From assembly GCA_900549475.1 (NCBI GenBank), contig UROF01000005.1, forward strand, positions 46,838-110,837: 64,000 nucleotides of DNA. Direction: 5' to 3'. Below are positions 16,949 to 25,955 of the stretch, in pieces. Position 1 is the first letter of the stretch. Every line of letters starts with the position of its first letter. Both the position numbers and the translations under genes were made by a program. Source of the stretch: an uncultured Eubacteriales bacterium (lineage in GTDB: Bacteria > Bacillota > Clostridia > Oscillospirales > Oscillospiraceae). The notes below the pieces were generated by a model. That model did no database searches, was not told where the DNA came from, and saw nothing but the letters and a program-made list of their open reading frames with translations.

Positions 16949-17671
16949 ATGTTTCAGATCCCTCACTTGCTTGTCTTATTTGTTACTGCCCTGCTCACAG
17001 CGGGTGTTTACAAAGGAACCCGGCTCCTTCCATACAGCACAGTGGTCCGTATACTGAAATCCTGCGCTGTACTGATGCTCTTCTTTGACCCCATCTATTG
17101 GCTGTGGGAACTGCGGCACTTCGGCGTCCTGAACCCTGCCACCACACTTCCCCTGTACCTGTGCTCTCTCTTCTGGCTCCTTCTCCCTCCGGCGATGTTT
17201 GCCCGGCATGACACCTTCCGGCAGATGGCTTGCGCTGCTGTCTGCACCCTTGGCCTGATGTGCGGTGTATTTGGGCTGGTGTTCAACGTATATCTCAATC
17301 AGTATCCGTTCCTCAGCTTTGTCCCTGTGCGGAGCCTTCTCTACCATATCATGATGATCCTTGTTCCCACCGCCATGTGGTCCAGCGGCTACTACCGCCC
17401 TCAGCAGCAGGATAGGCTCTTGTGCTTTGTCCCGGTGACTATCCTGGTCAGCATATGTCTGCTCCTCAACCGGATCTATGGCTGGGATTACTGCTACACC
17501 GCCGGAGGCATCGGCACGCCCTTGGTCCACCTCAGCTCTCATATGCCCAATATTCTCTTCCTGCTGATCCTCTACGGCGGGCTGCTGCTGGCCATACAGC
17601 TCATTTTTTACCGGCAGTTTTCCCGCTTTTCATTGTTCCTGACCCGCATCATCCAGAGAATAAAGCAGTAA
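16949..17671 (+). CDS. YwaF/TIGR02206-like polytopic membrane protein
   Basis: The protein has 240 aa, starting at ATG 16949 about 11 bases after AAAAGGAGG. It has six to seven predicted membrane helices with few loops. The spacing and motifs (DPIYWLWELRHFG near the second helix, LPLYLCSLFWLLLPP, an H near LLYHIMM) resemble the YwaF/TIGR02206 family of uncharacterised integral membrane proteins. The gene stands alone between the divergent two-component promoter and a terminator. No function can be assigned. I see no strong promoter; TATGAT at 16899-16904 is the best -10 candidate. Confidence 0.7.
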   Translation: MFQIPHLLVLFVTALLTAGVYKGTRLLPYSTVVRILKSCAVLMLFFDPIYWLWELRHFGVLNPATTLPLYLCSLFWLLLPPAMFARHDTFRQMACAAVCTLGLMCGVFGLVFNVYLNQYPFLSFVPVRSLLYHIMMILVPTAMWSSGYYRPQQQDRLLCFVPVTILVSICLLLNRIYGWDYCYTAGGIGTPLVHLSSHMPNILFLLILYGGLLLAIQLIFYRQFSRFSLFLTRIIQRIKQ

Positions 17672-17703
17672 TTTACCATTTAAATATATCCTTCCATAAA
17701 AAA

Positions 17704-17746
17704 CAGGGACAGTGCCAAGTCGTCTTGCACTGTCCCTGACTTTTTA
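17704..17746. terminator. Bidirectional terminator between the ywaF-like gene and spoIVB
   Basis: A 12-bp perfect stem, CAGGGACAGTGC (17704-17715) with its complement (17728-17739), is flanked by an A-run on the left and a T-run on the right. It can serve both convergent genes. Confidence 0.85.
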
Positions 17747-17769
17747 CCCTTTGCGGGGCCTTGGGATGC

Positions 17770-18819
17770 TTATCCCATCATCACTTCTGCGTTTTCCGCC
17801 TGCTCCAGCATATTTTCGATCAAAATGCCATACCCTTTGGTAGGATCATCGATCATCACATGGGTCACCGCACCGATAAGGCATCCATCCTGAATAATGG
17901 GGCTTCCAGACATGCCCTGAACGATACCGCCGGTACGGGCAATGAGATCCCCATCAGTCACCCGGATCAGCAGATTCTGCGTCTCTGTTCCTTCTACGAC
18001 CCGAATGAGTTCCACATCAAAGGATTCCACCTGATCCCCACTGATATTGGACAGGATGGTAGCCTTGCCGGTATGGGCCTGTCCGGGAGACGCCACGGGG
18101 ATCGCTTCACCCAAAGGAAAATCGCACTGCTCCAAAACGCCAAAGACCCCCCGTTCTGTATTGGCGCAGAGGATACCCATATCCTCCGCCAGATTGAAGC
18201 TGCCGCGAAGTTCTCCCGGATCTCCCGCTTCACCCCGTTTTACTGCTTTCACAGCCGCATCCATAACAGACCCATCCGCCAGAGGCATCAGAAGGCCGGT
18301 ATCGCTGTCAGTGATCCCATGTCCCAGAGCGCCAAAGGCACCCGTCTCAGGATCGTAAAATGTCACCGTACCGATCCCTGCCATACTGTCCCGGATCCAC
18401 GCTCCCAGACGGTACGTGCCGTCAGGGCCCAATGCCGGCTCTGCCGCCAAAGTCAGATCCGCGCCGTCACGGCTTACGCCCAGTTCCACCGTGCCGCCGC
18501 ATTGCAGTATTTCTGCAAACTGTTCACTGCTCTCCACCGCACTGCCGTTGGCTTCTTCGATCACATCTCCTACCTGCAGGCCGCAGGCCGCACCGGGCGC
18601 GGAAAGGCCGCCTGTGGTCTCTACCTCCGCCAGGCCTACCACCACTACGCCCTCAGAAAACAATTTAATGCCAATGGTGTGGCCTACCGGAACCAGCATA
18701 CGCACCCCACTGTCCGATGCCATAGCCGGTGTCTGGAGTCCCAGCAGCGACGCTGCGCAAAGCAAACTGCTGAGAAAAAAAGCTTTTCCCCTGCCCAGCT
18801 TCTTTTTCTGTCCATTCAT
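17770..18819 (-). CDS. spoIVB: SpoIVB serine peptidase (sporulation checkpoint protease)
   Basis: The protein has 349 aa from ATG 18817-18819, which sits behind AAAGGGGTGG. An N-terminal signal/anchor helix (about 12-36) is followed by a PDZ domain (LSAPGAACGLQVGDVIEEANG) and the S55 peptidase domain. By analogy with Bacillus SpoIVB the catalytic triad is His 168 (LGHGITD), Asp 289 (VTDG) and Ser 304 (QGMSGSP). In spore formers it is made in the forespore and triggers sigma-K activation through SpoIVFA. It marks the organism as an endospore former. It directly follows ftsZ on the same strand but is separated by a terminator. Confidence 0.95.
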   Translation of the reverse strand: MNGQKKKLGRGKAFFLSSLLCAASLLGLQTPAMASDSGVRMLVPVGHTIGIKLFSEGVVVVGLAEVETTGGLSAPGAACGLQVGDVIEEANGSAVESSEQFAEILQCGGTVELGVSRDGADLTLAAEPALGPDGTYRLGAWIRDSMAGIGTVTFYDPETGAFGALGHGITDSDTGLLMPLADGSVMDAAVKAVKRGEAGDPGELRGSFNLAEDMGILCANTERGVFGVLEQCDFPLGEAIPVASPGQAHTGKATILSNISGDQVESFDVELIRVVEGTETQNLLIRVTDGDLIARTGGIVQGMSGSPIIQDGCLIGAVTHVMIDDPTKGYGILIENMLEQAENAEVMMG

Positions 18820-18977
18820 CCATTTCACCACCCCTTTCAAAAATTTTGCCGCCGCATTTTGCCGGCAGCAGGATTACTTTGCGTCAAATTCTTCAAAATA
18901 ATCGACAAAACAATTTCTAAAATCAGGCGGCTTTGTCATGGGTTTTTGCGGAAACTTCCGCGTTCAGGCAAAAAAAG

Positions 18978-19018
18978 AAACACCACAGACCAAAGTCTGT
19001 GGTGTTTGTCTTTTTTTT
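18978..19018. terminator. Terminator downstream of ftsZ
   Basis: A 13-bp stem, AAACACCACAGAC (18978-18990) with its complement (18995-19007), has a CAAA loop. It has T-runs on both sides depending on the strand and ends the ftsZ transcript on the minus strand. Confidence 0.9.
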
Positions 19019-19048
19019 CAGAAAATTGCGCAGACAGCAGCTTTCGCC

Positions 19049-20167
19049 TTACCGCTCAAAAATCTTGAGGATGTCGTTGAAGGGATCGTCTTCCGGCTCC
19101 TTCTTCTCCTCGCCGTTCTCATCCAGCTTCAGGACAGTGCTTTCAAAAAGGCTCTTGGCGCCGCCCGCAGCCGCAGCTGCACTGGCTGTACCTTCTTCCG
19201 CCTTCTTGTTGCTCTCATCGAAACCGGTCGCAATAACAGTAACACGGATCTCATCGTCCAGCGTATCATCAAAGGTGGCACCGAAGATGGTGACAGCGTC
19301 GGGATGTACGGCAGCCTGGACCAGAGAAGCCGCCTGCTCCACTTCCTCCAAACCGATATCCATGGAACCGGTGACGTTGATGAGGATACCACGGGCACCG
19401 TTGATGGAGGTCTCCAGCAGGGGGCTGGAAATAGCCATCTTGGCAGCTTCCTCCGCCTTGCCCTTGCCGGCAGCACGGCCTACGCCCATGTGGGCAAGAC
19501 CAGCATCCTTCATGATGGCGGTCACGTCGGCAAAGTCCAGGTTAATGAAGCCGGTCTCCCGGATCAGGTCGGAAATGGACTGCACTGCCTGACGCAGCAC
19601 ATCATCAGCGATCTCAAATGCATTGGCAAAGGTGATCTTCTGATCGGTAGCATGCTTGAGGCGCTCGTTGGGGATGATGACCAGGGAATCCACCTTGCCC
19701 CGCAGCTCTTCAATTCCCTTCTCAGCCTGCATCATCCGGCGGCGGCCTTCAAACCCAAAAGGCTTTGTGACTACACCGACGGTAAGAATCCCCTGCTCCT
19801 TGGCAGTCTCCGCCACAATAGGCGCTGCTCCGGTACCAGTACCGCCGCCCATACCGGCGGTAATGAACACCATATCAGTGTCCTCCAAAGCCTTGGTGAT
19901 CTGGCTGCGGCTCTCCTCAGCGGACTTGCGTCCCACCTCGGGATCAGAACCGGCACCCTGGCCATGGGTCAGCTTCTCGCCAATCTGGATCTTATATCCA
20001 GCGCTGGAAATATTCAGCGCCTGCTTGTCCGTATTCACTGCCACATAGTCCACACCGCCTACACCAGAGCGCACCATGCGGTTGACTACATTGTTGCCGC
20101 CGCCGCCAATGCCGATGACCTTGATCTTGACTACATTGTCGGGAGCGGTTACCAGTTCGAATGCCAT
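19049..20167 (-). CDS. ftsZ: Cell division protein FtsZ
   Basis: The protein has 372 aa from ATG 20165-20167 behind AGGAGGAT. The tubulin-like GTPase signature GMGGGTGTGAAP is at about 105-116, with GIGGGGNN at 19-26 and NLDFADV later. It polymerises into the Z-ring at midcell. The C-terminal linker is short and acidic, and the end (DDPFNDILKIFER) only loosely resembles the usual conserved C-terminal peptide that binds FtsA and SepF. There is no ftsA gene next to it. It has its own promoter and terminator. Confidence 0.97.
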   Translation of the reverse strand: MAFELVTAPDNVVKIKVIGIGGGGNNVVNRMVRSGVGGVDYVAVNTDKQALNISSAGYKIQIGEKLTHGQGAGSDPEVGRKSAEESRSQITKALEDTDMVFITAGMGGGTGTGAAPIVAETAKEQGILTVGVVTKPFGFEGRRRMMQAEKGIEELRGKVDSLVIIPNERLKHATDQKITFANAFEIADDVLRQAVQSISDLIRETGFINLDFADVTAIMKDAGLAHMGVGRAAGKGKAEEAAKMAISSPLLETSINGARGILINVTGSMDIGLEEVEQAASLVQAAVHPDAVTIFGATFDDTLDDEIRVTVIATGFDESNKKAEEGTASAAAAAGGAKSLFESTVLKLDENGEEKKEPEDDPFNDILKIFER

Positions 20168-20251
20168 AGTGGGATCCTCCTACCACAAATTGTATCGGCT
20201 GTATATCACCGGGGTAATTTACCCCCAGATAAAGTGCTAAATCTTTTTATT

Positions 20252-20280
20252 ATTGTATGCTTTTTTCTCCGACAGGTCAA
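20252..20280 (-). promoter_or_regulatory. Sigma-A-type promoter of ftsZ
   Basis: On the minus strand TTGACC (20275-20280), a 17-base spacer and TACAAT (20252-20257). The leader of about 80 bases contains a 7-bp hairpin GGGGTAA-A-TTACCCC, roughly 20210-20224. Confidence 0.75.
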
Positions 20281-20349
20281 TAGCGGATTCCCGGTTTTTT
20301 TGAAATTTTGGGAAGAAACGGAGTTGGCAAATATATCCTGCTCCCATCA

Positions 20350-21114
20350 TCATTGATCCGGGATGAAACGCACCTCATTATCGTCCTTCAGCGTCATGCG
20401 GATCGTACCGCTCTCATTGGGCTCCAGCTGGGCCACTGCCGCCTGGAGGCAGTTGAGTTTGAAGTCAAAGTCCGCATCATAAAGCATCTCTACTTGAAAT
20501 CTGTCATCATAGGAAAACACCAGCTGATCCGGATCAGAGGCATCCAGCTTGGAAACTTTTCCCAACATATCCCGCTGTGCCAGTTCAGACAGCAGCTCCA
20601 GAAGCCTGTCCGTACTGATGGGACTCTCCTCACTCAGCTTCAGTTTCCCGCTGATGGCAGGGTCCACCGCCGACAGTCCCTCCAGCGACAGATACTGCTT
20701 GGTGGCAGCACTGCCGATCACTTCCAGCAGCTTTCCATTGCTGTCCATCAGCCAATTGCTGCTGCCTCCCTTAATGACCGCCACTGCCTTGGTCTCTACA
20801 ACTTCCACCAACAGCGTATCGGGAAATTGCCGGTTGATACGTACTTCCGTGATATACGGCAATTTTGTATACAGCTTTTCCGCGATACGGTACTTATCCA
20901 TTAAAATCAGGTTGTCCCCCTGTTCCACGCCGGAGACCTCTATGATCTCCTGGGCGGAATAGCGTTCATTTCCGCTGACAGATACCTGATTCACCTTGAA
21001 AAAGAGAGTGAGAGCCGCAACAATGGCTACCGCCATCAGCAGTACGGACAATACCCGCAGAAGGGGCCCCAGGCTCCCCCTGCGTCGGCGGCGTCTTCTG
21101 TGTTTGCGCGCCAC
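20350..21114 (-). CDS. ftsQ: Cell division protein FtsQ/DivIB
   Basis: I choose GTG 21112-21114 (254 aa), which has GGAG eight bases upstream and does not overlap murA; the longer frame lies inside murA. A short very basic N-terminus (KHRRRRRRRG) leads into a single membrane helix (about 17-37). A POTRA domain (FKVNQVSVSGNERYSAQEI) and the FtsQ/DivIB beta domain follow. It bridges cytoplasmic and extracytoplasmic divisome parts with FtsL, which is encoded in the same cluster. It is the last gene of the dcw run before the separately promoted ftsZ. Confidence 0.9.
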   Translation of the reverse strand: MARKHRRRRRRRGSLGPLLRVLSVLLMAVAIVAALTLFFKVNQVSVSGNERYSAQEIIEVSGVEQGDNLILMDKYRIAEKLYTKLPYITEVRINRQFPDTLLVEVVETKAVAVIKGGSSNWLMDSNGKLLEVIGSAATKQYLSLEGLSAVDPAISGKLKLSEESPISTDRLLELLSELAQRDMLGKVSKLDASDPDQLVFSYDDRFQVEMLYDADFDFKLNCLQAAVAQLEPNESGTIRMTLKDDNEVRFIPDQ

Positions 21115-21133
21115 GGCTCTCACTCCTCTCTGT

Positions 21134-22390
21134 CTATCTCTCTTCCAGACGGATGTCTGCTCCCAAAAGGGAGAGATCCCGAACAGGGTCCTCATATCCC
21201 CGGCAGATGTGATGGATATCCTCAATACTTGTCTCGCCCTCGGCAATAAGCCCGGCTACCAACAGGGCCGCCCCGCCCCGCAGGTCGGTAGCCCGTACAG
21301 TTGCTCCGGACAGCCGCGGGACGCCGGTCACCACCGCCACACGGCCCTCCACACTGATATCCGCTCCCATGCGGCAGAGCTCGTCTACATGCCGGTAGCG
21401 GTTATCAAACATATTTTCCACAAATACAGTCGTCCCTTTGCTCCTCAGCAGCGCCGCCATCAAAATGGCCTGGGCGTCGGTAGGAAACCCGGGATAAGGA
21501 GCTGTCCGCACAGCACTGACGGCCTGCAGATCCCCGCTGCTGCGAAGAAAGATCCGACCGTCACCACCCATTACCCGGCAGCCCGCTTCGTGGAGCGCAG
21601 CGGTAACAGTGGAGAGATGGCGATAGTCCACATGGGTCAGCTCCACCTCGCCGCCGGCAGCAGCTACCGCGGACAGATAAGTGGCTGCCACGATCCGGTC
21701 TGGCATGACGGTATGTATACTGTCATGGGTGGACCGCCGCCCTGTTACGCAGATGGTGGAGCTGCCAGCTCCCCGCACTCCACAGCCCATGGAACGAAGG
21801 AATGTCTGGAGATCCACGATCTCCGGCTCCCGGGCGGCGTTGACAATCACTGTCTCTCCCTGGGTGCCGCAAGCCGCCAGTATGGCGTTTTCCGTGGCGC
21901 CTACACTGGGCAGGCTCAGCGCCACCTCGCAGCCCTCCATCTTCCCCGCTTCACAGCACAGGTGGCCGCCCTTTTCCTCCACCGATGCCCCCAGCTTCCG
22001 CAGTGCGCTCAGATGCAGGTCAATGGGCCGGGGCCCCAGCTCACAACCGCCGGGATAAGACATTTCCGCCCGGCCCAGCCGGGCCAGAATGGCCCCCAGA
22101 AAAATCACGGAGGAGCGCATCTCCCGCATCAGGTGATCCGGTATGTCCCCGCGGCACATAGAGGACGTGTCCACCACCAGTTCCTCTCCCTGCCAGTCCG
22201 CCTGACATCCCAAGTGCCGCAGGATACGAATACTGGCTTCTACATCGCTGAGACGGGGGCATCCCCGCAATACGGTGACACCCGGGTGCAGAATCGTGGC
22301 GGCCAGCACCGGCAAAACGCTGTTTTTCGCCCCCTGGACCGCCAGGGTGCCCTCCAGCCTGCGGCAGCCCTGGATAACTATATGCTTCAT
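21134..22390 (-). CDS. murA: UDP-N-acetylglucosamine 1-carboxyvinyltransferase MurA
   Basis: The protein has 418 aa from ATG 22388-22390 behind GGAGGGG. It is the first committed enzyme of peptidoglycan synthesis, transferring enolpyruvate from PEP to UDP-GlcNAc. The substrate-binding Lys-Asn pair (GAKNSVLP, 22-23) and the catalytic-loop Cys 116 (YPGGCELGPRPIDLHL) are present, so fosfomycin sensitivity would be expected. The fold is a full-length EPSP-synthase pair of domains. It follows murG by 61 bases. murA is not part of the classical dcw cluster of Bacillus or E. coli. Confidence 0.95.
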   Translation of the reverse strand: MKHIVIQGCRRLEGTLAVQGAKNSVLPVLAATILHPGVTVLRGCPRLSDVEASIRILRHLGCQADWQGEELVVDTSSMCRGDIPDHLMREMRSSVIFLGAILARLGRAEMSYPGGCELGPRPIDLHLSALRKLGASVEEKGGHLCCEAGKMEGCEVALSLPSVGATENAILAACGTQGETVIVNAAREPEIVDLQTFLRSMGCGVRGAGSSTICVTGRRSTHDSIHTVMPDRIVAATYLSAVAAAGGEVELTHVDYRHLSTVTAALHEAGCRVMGGDGRIFLRSSGDLQAVSAVRTAPYPGFPTDAQAILMAALLRSKGTTVFVENMFDNRYRHVDELCRMGADISVEGRVAVVTGVPRLSGATVRATDLRGGAALLVAGLIAEGETSIEDIHHICRGYEDPVRDLSLLGADIRLEER

Positions 22391-22451
22391 ATCGACCCCT
22401 CCGCTTATGAATTTGCAAACTAATCCATAGTATGCGAAGGGGCGGCAGGTG

Positions 22452-23588
22452 CTACTTTCCCCCGCTGCGGCACAGGGACATGACAGCGTCATAGATCCTC
22501 TCGGCCGCATCGATGATGCCCAGAGATGCCATGGCCGCAGACATCTCTGCCCGCCGCTGGTCATCCTCCAGGATCGCTTTTGCCGTATCATACAGCAGCT
22601 GTCCGCTGCTGTCCTTCTCCAGGACCAGCACAGCCCCACCGGCATCGGAGAGCACTCGGGCGTTATGTTCCTGGTGGTTGTGCGTTACATTGGGAGATGG
22701 GACGATGATGGCAGGCACGCCCAGCGCCGTCAGCTCGCTGATGGTACTGGCCCCTGCCCGGCAGATCACCAGATCTGCCGCCCGCATCAGGGTCCCCATA
22801 TCATGGATATACTCCCGGACCTCCAAGTCCGGCGTCTTGCTCAGATCAACACCGGCGCCAGTCAGATACGCCGCCATCTGACGGCTTCCCACCACACCGG
22901 CAGCGTGGACATGGTGGAAGGGACAGCCCTCCGCCGCCTCCTGTGACAGGAATTGGGCGGTCTGCCAGTTCATCTCCGAAGCCCCCAGACTGCCCCAGAA
23001 GGAGACGATCAGAGGCCGGCCATCATCCATGTTCAATTTCTGCTTGGCTTCTTTTTTGGTATAGACGAAAAAGTCCCCCCGGACCGGGGTGCTGGTAACC
23101 AGGACTTTTTCCGGATGGCGGTAGTTTTTCCGGCACTCCTCAAACCCCACCATGATCAGGTCCGCATGGGGCTCCAACAGGCGGGTAGTGAGACCGGGAA
23201 TGGCATTGGATTCATGGATCGCCGTGGGGATCCCCTGCTTTGCCGCCGCACGGATCACCGGGTAGCTGGCATAGCCGCCGGTACCCACCACCAGATCGGC
23301 GGGAAACTCCTTGAGAAGGCTCCGGGCCTCTCCAGGGGAGCGGACCAGGTTTCGCAGGGAGATGAGGTTGTGACGGATCTCCTTTGGCTTCAGGGAGCGA
23401 TGGAAACTGGAGATCTCCACTGCGCGGAAGGGCCAGCCTGCTCCCTCAATGAGCTGACGCTCGATGCCCCGATAGGCACCTACAAATAAAATTTCACTGT
23501 CCGGCCGCCGCTGACGGATCAGTCCCGCCAGAGCCAGCGCCGGGTTCACATGTCCTGCGGTCCCGCCGCAGGTAAAAATCACGCGCAC
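22452..23588 (-). CDS. murG: UDP-GlcNAc:lipid I GlcNAc transferase MurG
   Basis: The protein has 378 aa from GTG 23586-23588, with GGGGAGG nine bases upstream. It converts lipid I to lipid II at the inner face of the membrane. The N-terminal glycine-rich loop GGTAGHVNPALALA, the second loop GTGGYASYPV and the donor-binding region GASTISELTALGVPAIIVP are all visible in the GT28/GT-B order. It follows ftsW after a 93-base gap, which contains a copy of an interspersed repeat. Confidence 0.96.
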   Translation of the reverse strand: MRVIFTCGGTAGHVNPALALAGLIRQRRPDSEILFVGAYRGIERQLIEGAGWPFRAVEISSFHRSLKPKEIRHNLISLRNLVRSPGEARSLLKEFPADLVVGTGGYASYPVIRAAAKQGIPTAIHESNAIPGLTTRLLEPHADLIMVGFEECRKNYRHPEKVLVTSTPVRGDFFVYTKKEAKQKLNMDDGRPLIVSFWGSLGASEMNWQTAQFLSQEAAEGCPFHHVHAAGVVGSRQMAAYLTGAGVDLSKTPDLEVREYIHDMGTLMRAADLVICRAGASTISELTALGVPAIIVPSPNVTHNHQEHNARVLSDAGGAVLVLEKDSSGQLLYDTAKAILEDDQRRAEMSAAMASLGIIDAAERIYDAVMSLCRSGGK

Positions 23589-23620
23589 CCCGCAGCGCCT
23601 CCCCTCTCAGCAATCGGAAT

Positions 23621-23670
23621 CATACTTTTCTTGAAAGAAACGTGTCAAAGGAACTTTTGGCGCGAAACCG
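23621..23670. repeat. Interspersed intergenic repeat, copy 1 (inside the dcw operon)
   Basis: The segment contains CTTTTCTTGAAAGAAA and, after a few bases, GAACTTTTGGCGCGAAAC. A clearly related segment lies at 39484-39540. This copy fills the ftsW-murG spacer. Confidence 0.65.
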
Positions 23671-23681
23671 TATCCCGCTGA

Positions 23682-24896
23682 TCAGCCGCTTTTGGGCGCC
23701 GGGATCTGACGGGATACAGAGAGCACCACGCCTACCTCCACCAGCTGGATGGCAAGCGCCGTACCGCCGTAGCTGAAGAACGGCAGGGAAATACCGGTGG
23801 CCGGGATCAGGCCCGTCACCACCGCAATGTTCAGGAAGGTTTGCAGGGCGATCTGGGTGGTGACACCCACGATAAGAAGACTGCCGAAGCGGTCCTTTGC
23901 GTGGATAGCCAGCCAGTAGCCGCGGATGATGAGGAGGGCAAAAAGGATCATGATGAGGGTGGCCCCCACCAGGCCCAGCTCCTCGCAGACAATAGCGAAA
24001 ATGAAGTCGTTATGCTCCTCCGGCAGGAACATGAATTTCTGACGGCCCTTGCCAAGGCCCAGCCCCAGAAGGCCGCCGGAACCGATGGCGATCAGGCTCT
24101 GGGCCATCTGGAAGCTCTTGTCCTGTGCGTCCCAGAAGGCATCCCGCCAGGTGGTAATCCGGTCGGAGTTATAACCGATCTTCTCCATCAGGTCGGTGAA
24201 CAGCATCAGATAGCCGCCGGCAGCTCCTGCTGTAAGGCCAGCCGCCACCCAGCGCCAATCAATGCCGCCCACTACCATCAGCACCGCACCGATACCTACC
24301 AGCAGCACCATGCCGGAGGCGTGGGGCTCCAGGGCCATGAGTACGGCGATGACCATCAGCAGCACGCCGTAAGGCAATATTCCCTTCTTAAAGGTCAGCA
24401 TCTTCTCCCTCTTTTTGGCAATGGAGGCGGAGAAGTAGACGATAATGCCCAGCTTGGCAAGCTCTGAAGGCTGGAACTGGAAGGATGTACCAGGGATGCC
24501 CAGCCACCGCCGGGCACCGTTACGCCAGATACCGATACCAGGGATCGTTACCAGGACAAGGAGCACAATGGAAGCAACAATGGCGATCCGGGCAAGGCCG
24601 CGGAAACGCTGATAGTTGATCTTGGACACCCAAAACATGGCAAACAGTCCCAACAGGGCAAAGGCACCCTGCCGCTTGAAATAGTACAGCGGATCATAGT
24701 TACAGGACTTGGATGCTTGTGCAGAGGGGAAACTGGCGGAGAGAAGCATGATGAGGCCAATGACCAGCAGCACCAGCGTCAACAGCAGAAAGGGCAGATC
24801 CATAGGGCCCCGGGCGGCCTCCCAGGCCTCCCGCTCCCGACGGCGCTGTTCCCGGATCTTCTGCCGTTTATATTCCCTTTGCTGCTCCCGGGTCAT
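23682..24896 (-). CDS. ftsW: Peptidoglycan glycosyltransferase / lipid II polymerase FtsW
   Basis: This is a SEDS-family protein of 404 aa from ATG 24894-24896. About ten membrane helices follow a very basic N-terminal segment of about 30 residues. Family marks include RRWLGIPGTSFQFQPSELAKL in the fourth region, PHASGMVLL, and the late LPFFSYGGTALAIQLVEVG. It polymerises lipid II at the septum together with a class B PBP, here the SpoVD-type protein of the same cluster. A sporulation role (SpoVE-like) cannot be separated from division by sequence alone. Confidence 0.94.
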   Translation of the reverse strand: MTREQQREYKRQKIREQRRREREAWEAARGPMDLPFLLLTLVLLVIGLIMLLSASFPSAQASKSCNYDPLYYFKRQGAFALLGLFAMFWVSKINYQRFRGLARIAIVASIVLLVLVTIPGIGIWRNGARRWLGIPGTSFQFQPSELAKLGIIVYFSASIAKKREKMLTFKKGILPYGVLLMVIAVLMALEPHASGMVLLVGIGAVLMVVGGIDWRWVAAGLTAGAAGGYLMLFTDLMEKIGYNSDRITTWRDAFWDAQDKSFQMAQSLIAIGSGGLLGLGLGKGRQKFMFLPEEHNDFIFAIVCEELGLVGATLIMILFALLIIRGYWLAIHAKDRFGSLLIVGVTTQIALQTFLNIAVVTGLIPATGISLPFFSYGGTALAIQLVEVGVVLSVSRQIPAPKSG

Positions 24897-24938
24897 GTGA
24901 GCCCCCCTTTCCTGTTCTTTCTGTCAAGGCGTCCTCGC

Positions 24939-25928
24939 TCAGGGTGCAGGACGATCCATCACGCCAAAGAGCGCCAGAGCACAGAACAGAATGGACACAG
25001 CGGTAAACACTGTGACGATCTTTACCTCGCTCCAGCCACACATCTCAAAATGGTGGTGGATCGGGGCCATCTTGAATATCCGCTTTCCGTGGGTGAGCTT
25101 GAAGTAGGTCACCTGCAGAATATCGGACAGCGTTTCAATGATATAGACAATGCCTACAAAAATCAAGACCAAAGGCATATCAAATGCAAAGGCAAGACCC
25201 GCCACCGCACCGCCTAAAAACAGGGAGCCGGTGTCACCCATAAAGGTCTTTGCAGGATGGGCGTTGAACAGCAGGAAGGCCAGCAGACCTCCCAGCATGG
25301 CGCCGGAAAAAATCCCCAGCTGAGTATAGCCCCACCAGGTGGCCACCGACGCAAAGAACAGAGCCACCGGGATAGTCACAGAGGTGGCAAGGCCGTCCAG
25401 GCCGTCGGTGATATTCACCGCATTCACCGCTCCTACGATCACAAAAGCGGAGAACACCATATAGAGAGGCCAGCTCAGCGCAATACTGATGTGGAGGAAC
25501 GGAACGTACAGTTCCGGGGACAAAAGCCCCTCATAGCGCATCAGGCAGAGGAAGGCAATGGCTGCCGCCAGCTGCAGCACAAATTTCTGGATGGCGGTAA
25601 GGCCCAGGTTCCGGTGGAGCTTTACCTTTTCAAAGTCATCCAGGAACCCGATACAGCCAAATACAGCAGCAAACAAAAATACGTAGATATGGGACAGGTC
25701 CCCGGCCATCATACCCGGCCAGCCCACGATCAGAATGGACACCGCAATGCCGATAATGAACATGAGTCCTCCCATGGTGGGAGTACCCGCCTTGGTGGAG
25801 TGCCACTTGGGCCCCACCTCCCGGATCTCCTGGCCGGCCTTCAGCCGCCGCAGAGCCGGCAAAATCACTTTCCAGCCCAGCAGTCCCGTGACCGCAAAGC
25901 TGAGGACACATGCAATGATCATATTCAT
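24939..25928 (-). CDS. mraY: Phospho-N-acetylmuramoyl-pentapeptide transferase MraY
   Basis: The protein has 329 aa from ATG 25926-25928. It makes lipid I from UDP-MurNAc-pentapeptide and undecaprenyl phosphate in the cytoplasmic membrane. There are ten predicted helices. Conserved cytoplasmic motifs are present: KAGTPTMGG near 46-54, FLDDFEKV with the catalytic Asp pair, NITDGLDGLAT, FMGDTGSLFLGG, and the HHHFE motif near the end. It lies between murE and ftsW in the minus-strand cluster. Confidence 0.96.
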   Translation of the reverse strand: MNMIIACVLSFAVTGLLGWKVILPALRRLKAGQEIREVGPKWHSTKAGTPTMGGLMFIIGIAVSILIVGWPGMMAGDLSHIYVFLFAAVFGCIGFLDDFEKVKLHRNLGLTAIQKFVLQLAAAIAFLCLMRYEGLLSPELYVPFLHISIALSWPLYMVFSAFVIVGAVNAVNITDGLDGLATSVTIPVALFFASVATWWGYTQLGIFSGAMLGGLLAFLLFNAHPAKTFMGDTGSLFLGGAVAGLAFAFDMPLVLIFVGIVYIIETLSDILQVTYFKLTHGKRIFKMAPIHHHFEMCGWSEVKIVTVFTAVSILFCALALFGVMDRPAP

Positions 25929-25955
25929 GGTAACTCTCCCTCTGTCCTGACAGCG

